A stretch of 45,829 nt of DNA from Thermoproteota archaeon (GTDB lineage: Archaea > Thermoproteota > Thermoprotei > Thermoproteales > Thermocladiaceae), in NCBI GenBank assembly GCA_013154355.1, contig JAADCU010000015.1, positions 1 through 45,829 on the forward strand, read 5' to 3'. Under the pieces are notes generated by a model. The model saw nothing but the letters and a program-made list of their open reading frames with translations. It was not told the DNA's origin and searched no databases. Shown one piece after another: positions 18,103 to 27,146 of the stretch. Each line of letters opens with the position of its first letter. The stretch's first letter is position 1. The position numbers and the translations under genes are program-made.

Positions 18103-19010
18103 AGTACTGACATTATGGAATCAAATATCATGTAGAACATTATTGTGATAAAAGGAGAATATATCATAGCCAGCATTACAGCTATTCCCCAGACATTGAA
18201 GAAGGGTGGAACTATCATTGATAAGTACGTTGATATGAATGGTGCTCCTGCTCCAATTCTTGCACCAGATAGAAGCTGAGGAAGACCGAAGGCTGCGTAA
18301 AGTATTAGAAGTAGAGACGGTGCAAGAAAAGCCATTATCGAATACGTCTGAAATAGAAGCGTCAAATTCGTTAATACCTGCCTAAGTCTAAGGAACTTAT
18401 CTCTAACTAGGACGTTAAGCTTCTGAAGTATTATTCTCTCAGGTTCTGTTGTAAGCTGAACACTCTGCACTAGCGCCGTCATCACGTCTTTATACACTAT
18501 TGACCTAGTTCTCTCTATACTTCTCTTAATTGCTGTAATTATGTCTGTTCCCAAGATATAGTCCTTCAATATGAGACCAAGCTCATGTTTTATCTCAGGA
18601 TCCTTCTCTACCTGGTAAAGCTTAGCTATGACCTCAGCTAGAGGAGCAGATGTTGCTAATAGTGGAACCATGTACGATACAGTGTATAGAAATTTCTCAT
18701 TAAACCTTGTATCTCTTCTATATATTATCATTAACGCGTTACTTATTAGAGCTATCATTCCCATGAACATTCCCATTAACGTGAAAGATAATGAGATTGA
18801 TAAGTATCTGAAAAAGGCGTTTCGAGTAAGCTCATAAAGTATCGATACAGTAAAAAGAACGGGAATCATCATCATTATAGAGTACATGAGTACTAGTAGC
18901 GTAGTCTTGAAAGATCTCTTATCAATACGATAGCCAGTGTACTCGTAGAATCTTGACGCAAGATCTTCACAGAACTTCTCTAATGGTAGCTTGATCTTTA
19001 TTTTCCTCAT
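18099..19010 (-). CDS. Type II/IV secretion system integral membrane protein (GspF/TadC-like)
   Basis: Multi-TM with GspF-type motifs; adjacent to a secretion ATPase. Confidence 0.8.
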   Translation of the reverse strand: MRKIKIKLPLEKFCEDLASRFYEYTGYRIDKRSFKTTLLVLMYSIMMMIPVLFTVSILYELTRNAFFRYLSISLSFTLMGMFMGMIALISNALMIIYRRDTRFNEKFLYTVSYMVPLLATSAPLAEVIAKLYQVEKDPEIKHELGLILKDYILGTDIITAIKRSIERTRSIVYKDVMTALVQSVQLTTEPERIILQKLNVLVRDKFLRLRQVLTNLTLLFQTYSIMAFLAPSLLLILYAAFGLPQLLSGARIGAGAPFISTYLSMIVPPFFNVWGIAVMLAMIYSPFITIMFYMIFDSIMSVL

Positions 19011-19043
19011 TAATTTACTAAGTGTATATCCTGTACTCTCTTT

Positions 19044-20567
19044 TTAAGGTATAACTCCTGATATTACCTTCAGGTACGTGTCTTCTGGATTTATATGATA
19101 GCTTCTAAATATTCTAAATACTGTTGGTGGATCTCTGAAATTATATTTCACCATTGCTTCAAGAACTTCTCTACGTCTTCTTAACTCGGTTAGAAGACTC
19201 TCATAGGGGACTAGTCTAACATCTGCAATCTCTTTAAGTAGTTCGCTTTCTTCAGCTTTCTCTACCTTATCTATGAGTGGGTTATATTTGAATGCTGTGA
19301 CGAACCTAGGTTTTCCGTTCTCGAATCCTCTGAACTCCTTTATCTCTATAACTCTTCTTACAATCTTGTCGAATATTCTAACTCTCTGTATATTACAGAA
19401 CACGTGAGCCATTTTTAATAATCTTCTTGGAACACTCATAGGCTTCGTAGTTAATCTCATTATTGCTGCCTCTACAGTATCTGCATGTAGCGTAGTTAGT
19501 CCAGAGTGCCCGCTTGCGAATGCTTGAAATAGTGCATATGCTTCTTCTCCTCTGATCTCTCCTATCACTAGATAGTCAGGTCTTATTCTCATAGAGACCT
19601 TTATGAGATCGAACTGAGTGATCTCTCTTACCTGTGGATTAAATGAGGGTCTTGTTAGTAGTGGTACCCACTGTTCATGAGGTATATTTATCTCTCTAGT
19701 ATCCTCTATAGTTACTATTCTAGCCTCCGGACGTATCAGGTAGAGTAGTGCATTGAGAAGTGTTGTCTTTCCACTTCCTGTTGGTCCGATTATGACTATG
19801 TTAAACTTGTAGTCAACGACTAGCCATAGGTAAGCTGCTGCTTCTGCACTTATGGTTCCCGTCTTTATGAGATCGATTATTGTGAATGGCTCAGCTCTGA
19901 ACTTCCTGATGTTAATGCAGTGTCCAAGTGGTGCAACATCGCTTAACGTTGCTTCAACTCTTGCAAAGTTTCCTATAAGTCCCTCAAGTATTGGGTTTGC
20001 AGAGCTCACGTTTCTTTTAACTATCTGAGATATCTTCACAATATAGTTATATATCTCGTCTGCTGTCTCAAATATTATATTAGTACGTAAATGCTCATAA
20101 AAGCTATGCCACACATATACATATCTTCCAGGACCATTAACGTTTATATCCTCTATATATGGATCACGTAGAAGAGGATCAAGCTTTCCGAAACCTAAGA
20201 CATCTCTAGCTATGTAATACATGTACTTCTTAAGTACAGGATCCTCAATCTTTAGTTTAAGCTTCTTAACAGCATTTCTTACATAGGATTCAAGTCTTTC
20301 ATGAGGTAGTGTGAGCTTTCCAGCTAGTACTTCTCCTAGAATCTTCTTATCTTTCATTATTATGTCACGCACAGTCTCGATTATTAATTCTAGATTCTTA
20401 ACATCCTCGTCTGTTAATGGAGGCTCGATAACATTATATACTAGCGAGCCCTCTTTCTCATCTCTATATATTATCACGTATACGTATCCAGGTACTATAT
20501 TATACACGTCTCTAAGAATTATGCTGCTCCTTGCCTCCTGTCTCTGAACTGCCTCTTGAACTGTCAC
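19044..20567 (-). CDS. Type II/IV secretion/pilus ATPase (GspE/TadA/VirB11-like)
   Basis: IIGPTGSGKTTLLNALL, IVTIEDTREINIPHEQWVPLLTR, RPDYLVIGEIRGEEAYALFQAFASGHSGLTTLHAD. Confidence 0.96.
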   Translation of the reverse strand: MTVQEAVQRQEARSSIILRDVYNIVPGYVYVIIYRDEKEGSLVYNVIEPPLTDEDVKNLELIIETVRDIIMKDKKILGEVLAGKLTLPHERLESYVRNAVKKLKLKIEDPVLKKYMYYIARDVLGFGKLDPLLRDPYIEDINVNGPGRYVYVWHSFYEHLRTNIIFETADEIYNYIVKISQIVKRNVSSANPILEGLIGNFARVEATLSDVAPLGHCINIRKFRAEPFTIIDLIKTGTISAEAAAYLWLVVDYKFNIVIIGPTGSGKTTLLNALLYLIRPEARIVTIEDTREINIPHEQWVPLLTRPSFNPQVREITQFDLIKVSMRIRPDYLVIGEIRGEEAYALFQAFASGHSGLTTLHADTVEAAIMRLTTKPMSVPRRLLKMAHVFCNIQRVRIFDKIVRRVIEIKEFRGFENGKPRFVTAFKYNPLIDKVEKAEESELLKEIADVRLVPYESLLTELRRRREVLEAMVKYNFRDPPTVFRIFRSYHINPEDTYLKVISGVIP

Positions 20568-20646
20568 GTCTTCCTTACAGTACTATCAGCTGTAGAGTTT
20601 ATTTTTCTTAATCTCTTTAAGAGACATAACGGGGTCTAGAATACCG

Positions 20647-21651
20647 TTGAGAATTAGAAGAAAAGGGAAGAAGGAGAAAAAGAGGAAGGAGAAGCATGCT
20701 CGTAAGGTAGCTAGGCTAGATGTTAGACTTCTAGTAAGAATTCCAGCATACATAATTCTTCTACTATGCATGTTCATGGTTATTACACAGTGCATGCATT
20801 CTAGATCATTTATAGAAGGAGAGATTCTAAATGTTAAGATAAAGATACCATATGCACCTCTCAGACCTAAGTTTCTTATAGAACTCATAATGCTATCTGT
20901 AGTTTTTGTAGCTCCCTCAGCAATATATGAGTACAATAGGTTCAAGCTTCTATACAGAATAGAGGATCAGCTACCTATAGTAACAAGAATAGTAGCAGAC
21001 GCATTAAGAACAGGTACCGTAATCGAAGATGCACTCAACCTGATAGCTAGAAGCGGCATGTATCCAATAAATACGATAATTGGAAGAGCACTTCTACTCA
21101 GTAAATACAAGTCTATACCAGTACCCGAAGCTTTACGAATACTAGGATCTGAGATCGGGGCTGAAGGTATAATAAGGTTTGCCGATCTACTAGACCTAGC
21201 ATATAGATATGGAGCTCGTGCAGAAGATATTCTAGATGTTGCTGCGTATACGATGGAGTCTATTCAATCATATAGGAGAGAGAGAATGGTTAACTTAAGA
21301 CCATATGTAGCACTGATATACATGATGGTGTTCGTGTACCTCTTCATATGTGGTATAATAGCAATATTATCATCATTTCAGATACCTCAGACCTTCACTA
21401 CAGCTCCTGGTTCTATAAGACTTGAAATAAATACAGAATATCTAGACGCTATGATATCAATAGTAGAGTACATAACTTTAATTAACTGTGCAGGTGCATC
21501 ATTAATAATTGGTAGGATAGTATATGAGAGACCTCTAGCTGGACTGATACATTACATGGTTCTGGCACCAACAACATACATGTTCCTCCTAGTACTAAAG
21601 TTGGTTCTAGCAAAGATGTTTGTACCAAGTATTCACTTGACTATAATTTAA
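20647..21651 (+). CDS. Second GspF/TadC-like membrane protein
   Basis: DQLPIVTRIVADALRTGTVIEDALNLIARSGMYPINTIIGRAL...; several TM segments. Confidence 0.75.
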   Translation: MRIRRKGKKEKKRKEKHARKVARLDVRLLVRIPAYIILLLCMFMVITQCMHSRSFIEGEILNVKIKIPYAPLRPKFLIELIMLSVVFVAPSAIYEYNRFKLLYRIEDQLPIVTRIVADALRTGTVIEDALNLIARSGMYPINTIIGRALLLSKYKSIPVPEALRILGSEIGAEGIIRFADLLDLAYRYGARAEDILDVAAYTMESIQSYRRERMVNLRPYVALIYMMVFVYLFICGIIAILSSFQIPQTFTTAPGSIRLEINTEYLDAMISIVEYITLINCAGASLIIGRIVYERPLAGLIHYMVLAPTTYMFLLVLKLVLAKMFVPSIHLTII

Positions 21652-22606
21652 AGACTCTCCTTATAGCATCTTCAAGATTAGCCTCTAGATTAGATAGGTC
21701 AGCTGGTACCACAGTAATAGTGGACTTACCAGCTGCAAGCGTTGAACAAGACATGCCAAGCTCCTTCACAGCATTATCATCACATATCACTATCATCTCA
21801 CGTGGCTCAGGAAGATCAAGTAGTAAGCTTGTGAACAATGTTGCATCTCTCTCGTTAAGTATGTAATATACTATGACCTCCTTAGAGCCTCTCTTGAGTA
21901 GTACAGGTATCTTATGGACTACTCCAGACATTCCTTTCAGATCTACGTCAAACTCGACGTCTATACCGTACTTGTCAGCTATGTTGACAATCATGTTTTT
22001 AACATAGTCTCTCACAAATATTAACTTGGCTTTCTCTAGAGCTGATGTCTCGATGGCGTACTGAGGTACTCTCTTTATCTTAGCCTCCTTAAGAGTGAAC
22101 ACTAGTCCACAGTTTAGACATCTAAGCTTTAACGAGGGAGTCTCAAACTTTGCTCCACAGTTCTGGCACATGAACACTCTACCATAAACCTTCAATTCGG
22201 TGTCACTATTCTCTATCTTCTTTCCACATCCAGGGCATACTAGTTCGCCATTACGCGTGAACTCTCTAAGAAACCCAATATATCCACACTTGATATGTGC
22301 TACAAGCTCTGCAATATCTACATCATTAGAGTTACATCGAGGACAGACAGGTAGTACTGCTAGAACATGGTCTCCACAGGATGGACATGACAATATACCT
22401 ATGAACCCTATCTGTACTAGTAGGCCAAGCTCCTTCATCTTCTGTATACTCTCTTCCGTAAGTACGCTATCTCCAACATAGTATCTTATTCCCGTCTTAT
22501 CTATGGCTGTTATGACCGTCTGCGTAGCACCCTTACCTACCTTGTCTAATATTGCCGATGTTGCTGATAAGGGTAGATTATATTCAGAGTTTCTTTTATT
22601 AGACAT
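21641..22606 (-). CDS. Multi-zinc-ribbon protein, TackOD1-like output domain
   Basis: Four CxxC knuckle pairs: CPSCGDHVLAVLPVCPRCNS, IKCGYIGFLREFTRNGELVCPGCGK, FMCQNCGAKFETPSLKLRCLNCG. Confidence 0.6.
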   Translation of the reverse strand: MSNKRNSEYNLPLSATSAILDKVGKGATQTVITAIDKTGIRYYVGDSVLTEESIQKMKELGLLVQIGFIGILSCPSCGDHVLAVLPVCPRCNSNDVDIAELVAHIKCGYIGFLREFTRNGELVCPGCGKKIENSDTELKVYGRVFMCQNCGAKFETPSLKLRCLNCGLVFTLKEAKIKRVPQYAIETSALEKAKLIFVRDYVKNMIVNIADKYGIDVEFDVDLKGMSGVVHKIPVLLKRGSKEVIVYYILNERDATLFTSLLLDLPEPREMIVICDDNAVKELGMSCSTLAAGKSTITVVPADLSNLEANLEDAIRRVFKL

Positions 22607-23783
22607 CTACGAGTAGAGAACTTCCTGATACATTATTTAACATTTCCTCAATCTCTTTATCTACTAAGATAAGAACTTCTAAATCTCTAACTCTCTTGGT
22701 AAGATAATAATACTGTTTCAAGGAAATTGTATATATTCTATCAAACTTATCCTTAATATCTTCTATGTAAGATGAGACAAATAGACAAGTATCATATATC
22801 ACTTTAATGTTTCTCCTCTCGCTAGAGGTTACCTTATTAAATCTACAGGTGAATACCCATATATGTGATCTAAGCATTATAGAGCTCGCAACATCGATCA
22901 ATCTTGTGACACCATTTTTAGAGAGGTGAGGACATCCAATGACTACGAGACTTCTATCATCTAGATCTTTCAACGATGATCTAACTGATAAATCTTTTAA
23001 ATTACTTAGTATGTCTCTCATATCTATTTTTAATTTACATTCTATACACATTTTTTCTCTATATTTTCTATAATTTACCGATAAGCCTTCCATGATTACT
23101 AGTGGACAATTACTAAATGTTGAGAATGCTGCTAAGAAACTTTTTATAGCCTCAATACTCGTGAATGGTGTTTTACGAAACTTAACATATGGTATCTCAA
23201 GTTTTCCTCTATATTGTGAACCTATCATCATACCAAGTATACCAGCCTCAACTATGCCTAGTCTTCTATCATTATCAACTTCTACGATTATTCTAGGATA
23301 TCTTTCTTCCTCTCTAAGTATCTCTGTCTTAGGTGCTTCTCCTGTCAGTGCAGAGATGAGTGTTAGAGGTCCAGGAAACTTGTCTGTATATGCGTCAAAT
23401 ATTGAGTTTATGAATGCTACTGCGCTGGACTCTGACCATGCGTAGTATCTTTCTTTTCTTATTCTCATGTACTCGTATGGTGTACATGTTAACCATGTTG
23501 ATACTCCGATACTCTTGAGTATGTCTATTATTTCTCTCTGTTTTTCTGCTTCTTCTGTACCAGTTCTGAGGTCTTCTACACACATGCATGATGGATTGCA
23601 GGTTGTGAATGTTCTTGTTCTTAGTTCTTCTCTAGCTATATCTTCTAGAAACTCTAGTCCTGGTTCTCCTATGTTTATGTACGATATTCCTGATATATGT
23701 GCTGTCTCTATCTTTACGAACTCTTCGTATCCTGCTCTCCTGAGAGAATCCTTCAATTTTTCTATTCTCTCTCTCAGATTCAT
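22599..23783 (-). CDS. Aconitase X catalytic (large) subunit / archaeal phosphomevalonate dehydratase large subunit
   Basis: HISGISYINIGEPGLEFLEDIA, TTCNPSCM, TCTPYEY, YYAWSESSAVAFINSI, CPHLS, YDTCLFVS follow the DUF521/AcnX motif order. Confidence 0.82.
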   Translation of the reverse strand: MNLRERIEKLKDSLRRAGYEEFVKIETAHISGISYINIGEPGLEFLEDIAREELRTRTFTTCNPSCMCVEDLRTGTEEAEKQREIIDILKSIGVSTWLTCTPYEYMRIRKERYYAWSESSAVAFINSIFDAYTDKFPGPLTLISALTGEAPKTEILREEERYPRIIVEVDNDRRLGIVEAGILGMMIGSQYRGKLEIPYVKFRKTPFTSIEAIKSFLAAFSTFSNCPLVIMEGLSVNYRKYREKMCIECKLKIDMRDILSNLKDLSVRSSLKDLDDRSLVVIGCPHLSKNGVTRLIDVASSIMLRSHIWVFTCRFNKVTSSERRNIKVIYDTCLFVSSYIEDIKDKFDRIYTISLKQYYYLTKRVRDLEVLILVDKEIEEMLNNVSGSSLLVDV

Positions 23784-23852
23784 TATCCTATGTGAAACCT
23801 ACATTCTTATAAGACGGATACGGAGTATTTTCTAGTCGGTGAAGTAGGAGAG

Positions 23853-24143
23853 ATGACGAGAATAAGAAGACTAGTGCTTGATGTAGATATTCCATCTAGG
23901 GTAAGCATAGTAGACCTAGCTAAAAACATTACCAAGGTTCCAGGTGTGAGAGCAGTGAATATAACAGTGGAGGAGACCGATGTAGATGTTTTAGGCCTAG
24001 TCATCATAGTTGAGGGGGATGACATAAACTTTGAAGAGCTCAGAAAGGTCATAGAGTATCATGGAGCTGCTATTCACGGCGTGGATCAGGTGGTTGCTGG
24101 TGATAGAATAATAGAGTATCCTGTGAGGATAGTACGACGATGA
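23853..24143 (+). CDS. DUF211 family protein
   Basis: IRRLVLDVDIP...VPGVRAVNITVEETDVDVLGLVIIVEGDDINFEELRKVIEYHGAAIHGVDQVVAG. Confidence 0.9.
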   Translation: MTRIRRLVLDVDIPSRVSIVDLAKNITKVPGVRAVNITVEETDVDVLGLVIIVEGDDINFEELRKVIEYHGAAIHGVDQVVAGDRIIEYPVRIVRR

Positions 24144-24180
24144 TGTAACTGTTAAATATGTCTTGACTACATATATGTGA

Positions 24181-25533
24181 GTGACCAAGTTCGACGTCAT
24201 CATAGTAGGTGCTGGAACAGCAGGACTCTACTCTGCTTACCTATTATCAAGCCTCGGCTTCTCTACCTGTGTAATAGAGCAGAAACCTATAGAGAAGCTA
24301 TACAAGGTCACAGGAGATGCAATAGGTAAACATCATGTTGAGCAACATAATATAGACGTGAGCGACATAGTAGAGAACTACTATAGAGGTGCGCTGGTCT
24401 ACAGTCCTAGAGAGGACATAAGTCTAAGAGTTCCTGGAGAAGGATATGCTCTAGACATATCTGGATGGAGTAGAAAACTTCTGAAGATGGCTACATCTAA
24501 AGGTGCTGAGATCCTTGATGCAACAACCTTCATAAAGCCCATAGTTGAGGGTGAGACTATACGCGGAGTAGTGGTCAAGAGGAGAGATGGCACTATCAGT
24601 GAGCTTAGATCAAGCATAGTCGTAGATGCTTCTGGAGCTACTGGAGTAGTAAGAACTAGACTACCATGGACGAACATTCCAATAACGGAGCCTCTCAGAC
24701 CTGAAGATGCATCGTACGCGTACAGGGAGGTCGTCGAGGTGAGAGATGTTCCAGAGAATCCTGACCATATACGGATCTATCTTAATCAGGAGGTTGCTCC
24801 AGGAGGCTACTGGTGGTACTTTCCTAAGAGGGGCAACGTGGTGAACGTAGGTCTCGGAATATGGGGTAGACATGTAAAGGAGAGGGGTCTAAATCCTGCA
24901 GATCACTATCGTAGGTATATTCTAAAGAGGAGAGAGCTAGAGGGTAGAAGAGTAATCAATTCTGGTGGAGGAATAGTACCTACGAGAAGACCTCTAGACA
25001 CGTTAGTATGGAATAACATAGTTGCTGTAGGAGATGCAGCACTTACAGTAAATCCAATACATGGTGGAGGTCTAGGTCCAGCACTGCTCTCAGCTAAGCT
25101 TGCTGTAGAAGCAGTAGCTGATGCTTGGGAGAGGGGTGACCTATCTGCACGTGGATTATGGAGCTATAATCTAAAGTACATAGAGGCCTATGGTAAGAAG
25201 CAGGCTAAGCTAGACATCTTCAGACTTGCTCTACAGCACATGAGTAATGATGAGATCCAGAAAGGACTTGAGGCAGGGATAGTTACAGAGAACGAGGTTC
25301 TAATACTATCATCTGAGGGTAGAGAGCTCTCAGTGTTTGATAAAGTTAAGAAGCTTCTAAGGCTAAGAAAGGTCCCGTTATCTCTAGCTAGAAAGCTCAT
25401 ACTTGCTTTCACCTACATGAGAAGGATCGAGAAACTGTACGAGGAGTATCCTGAGAATCCTGAAGGTCTTGAGAACTGGTCTAGACGTGTAAGAAAGCTC
25501 TACTCAGACTATTTAAGAGCTCTAGCAAGATAA
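24181..25533 (+). CDS. Geranylgeranyl reductase family FAD-dependent enzyme
   Basis: DVIIVGAGTAGLYSAYLLSSLGFSTCVIEQ, VAPGGYWWYFPKRGNVVNVGLG, AVGDAALTVNPIHGGGLGPAL; GTG start. Confidence 0.92.
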   Translation: MTKFDVIIVGAGTAGLYSAYLLSSLGFSTCVIEQKPIEKLYKVTGDAIGKHHVEQHNIDVSDIVENYYRGALVYSPREDISLRVPGEGYALDISGWSRKLLKMATSKGAEILDATTFIKPIVEGETIRGVVVKRRDGTISELRSSIVVDASGATGVVRTRLPWTNIPITEPLRPEDASYAYREVVEVRDVPENPDHIRIYLNQEVAPGGYWWYFPKRGNVVNVGLGIWGRHVKERGLNPADHYRRYILKRRELEGRRVINSGGGIVPTRRPLDTLVWNNIVAVGDAALTVNPIHGGGLGPALLSAKLAVEAVADAWERGDLSARGLWSYNLKYIEAYGKKQAKLDIFRLALQHMSNDEIQKGLEAGIVTENEVLILSSEGRELSVFDKVKKLLRLRKVPLSLARKLILAFTYMRRIEKLYEEYPENPEGLENWSRRVRKLYSDYLRALAR

Positions 25534-25540
25534 GCATGCT

Positions 25541-26128
25541 ATGACTCGAGAAGCAGAGCTACGTAGACTACTTGCAGAGGTCTTCCGGTGGACCTATCTT
25601 AAGAATCTGACAACGACCATGGGAGGCAACGCGTCTGCTAGACTAGACGAGGAGACCATCCTAATAACACCGTCAGGAATGCCTAAGCACATGATAAGGC
25701 CAGCAAACATAGTTAAGATGAAGCTAGATGGAACAGTGCAGGGACCTGGAAGACCTTCATCAGAGTGGAGAATGCATGTTGAGATATATAAGACTAGGGA
25801 TGATGTTAAGGCAGTACTTCACGTACATTCACCACATGTGTTAGCTCTCTATGAGGCAGGTTACAAGCTCGACATAGATATAGTAGAATTGAAAGCATAC
25901 GTGGGACCTACAATACCAGAAGTAGGATACCTAGCTCCTGGCAGTCAAGAGCTTGCAGAAGCAGTAGCAAGAGCATTAAGACCAAGAAACGTGAATGCAG
26001 TAATATTGAGAGGTCATGGAATAGTCACGGTAGGATCTAACATATTTGAAGCACTGAACAGGGCAGAAGTGATAGATCAAGCAGCATACATAACGATACT
26101 TAGAAACTTGTTAACAGGAGAAAGATGA
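25541..26128 (+). CDS. Class II aldolase/adducin family (L-fuculose-phosphate aldolase-like)
   Basis: TTMGGNASARLDEETILITPSGMPK, SSEWRMHVEIYKTRDDVKAVLHVHSPH, LRGHGIVTVGSN. Confidence 0.93.
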   Translation: MTREAELRRLLAEVFRWTYLKNLTTTMGGNASARLDEETILITPSGMPKHMIRPANIVKMKLDGTVQGPGRPSSEWRMHVEIYKTRDDVKAVLHVHSPHVLALYEAGYKLDIDIVELKAYVGPTIPEVGYLAPGSQELAEAVARALRPRNVNAVILRGHGIVTVGSNIFEALNRAEVIDQAAYITILRNLLTGER

Positions 26129-26174
26129 TGACGTCCTAGTTTACTGACTACTGATGATAGGGTAGGTTGCTGAT
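26124..26174 (+). ncRNA. C/D-box sRNA (1)
   Basis: C box ATGATGA 26125-26131; 12-nt guide CGTCCTAGTTTA; D' CTGA 26144-26147; C' CTGATGA 26151-26157; 12-nt guide TAGGGTAGGTTG; D CTGA 26170-26173. Confidence 0.9.
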
Positions 26175-26195
26175 GAACAACGTGATAACTTACTG

Positions 26196-26272
26196 TGGCG
26201 GGCCCGCCGGGATTTGAACCCGGGACCTACGGCTCCGAAGGCCGCCGCTCTTCCTGGCTGAGCTACGGGCCC
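26196..26272 (-). tRNA. tRNA-Arg(TCG), encoded CCA
   Basis: Reverse complement CGGGCCCGTAGCTCAGCCAGGAAGAGCGGCGGCCTTCGGAGCCGTAGGTCCCGGGTTCAAATCCCGGCGGGCCCGCCA region; anticodon loop CTTCGGA. Confidence 0.93.
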
Positions 26273-26395
26273 TCAGCTTTGTAAATTGTTCTTGATTAAG
26301 GTTTATGAACCTTATCTACTTCTCTACATGTTTCTTTAGTGTATCTATGTCAAGTTTTATTAGGTCTTCTAACGCTCTTATTAGCATAGTCGGCA

Positions 26396-27007
26396 ATGAT
26401 GGATAGCTGCTTAAAAAGCATTATTGAGGAGATATGTACGAAATGTACTATAAAGAACATTGTTGAGACAGTTGTTCCTGTTATTGAGGACGTAGTATTT
26501 AAGACATATGTCTGGTACCTATCATCTACACATGATGGATATGTAGCGTCAGTATATACCATATATCTAATATTTACTGAGAACATCATATTTGATGCAG
26601 CATCACTAATACTATGCATATCCTCGAGAGAGCCTAGGTGGTTTGAATCTTTTACAATACTCTCATCAGCATTCATGATGCATATGATAGTCAAGAGATG
26701 CTTCACAGAGACTTCTAGGCCAGTTAGAGATAGGTTTGAAGTTAAGTTCTCAATATATGAGAAGGTTAGACAGAATGTTCAAAGCAAGCTATCAAAGCTC
26801 ATGGCAGGTCTTGGCGATGCATCTTCATCTGACGTGTTTATTGTGCCTATATCAGCCATATTTCTAATAATGCTCTTCTACCTATGCTCGAGTGATCATG
26901 AAGATCCGTTTCAGCATGTTATAGATGTCTTGAAGTACGTCTTAAATGAGGATACTTTTAAGATAGTCTCAGAGTATGGTAATACTACTCCAGAGTTGAC
27001 CATGTGA
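26396..27007 (+). CDS. Hypothetical protein
   Basis: 203-aa ORF, no family recognised; stop codon lies in the C box of sRNA 2. Confidence 0.5.
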   Translation: MMDSCLKSIIEEICTKCTIKNIVETVVPVIEDVVFKTYVWYLSSTHDGYVASVYTIYLIFTENIIFDAASLILCISSREPRWFESFTILSSAFMMHMIVKRCFTETSRPVRDRFEVKFSIYEKVRQNVQSKLSKLMAGLGDASSSDVFIVPISAIFLIMLFYLCSSDHEDPFQHVIDVLKYVLNEDTFKIVSEYGNTTPELTM

Positions 27008-27054
27008 TGAGGATGGACCGCCCCTGAAGGATGAAGATGCCTCGCAATTCTGAT
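27003..27054 (+). ncRNA. C/D-box sRNA (2)
   Basis: C box GTGATGA 27004-27010; guide GGATGGACCGCCC; D' CTGA 27024-27027; C' ATGAAGA 27031-27037; 12-nt guide TGCCTCGCAATT; D CTGA 27050-27053. Confidence 0.85.
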
Positions 27055-27146
27055 CCGTTATCTAGTTTCTGATAAGGATTTGATATAGGAGATCATAGAT
27101 TTAATATAGAGAATGTTTAAATGTTTCCTAATCGTAGTATACTCAG

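Noticed and set aside
26350-26706. 118-aa minus ORF and a 24-aa minus ORF (MLIRALEDLIKLDIDTLKKHVEK) near 26310-26383
   Set aside because: The long one is the antisense of a plus ORF; the short one is interesting in composition but too short to support without conservation.
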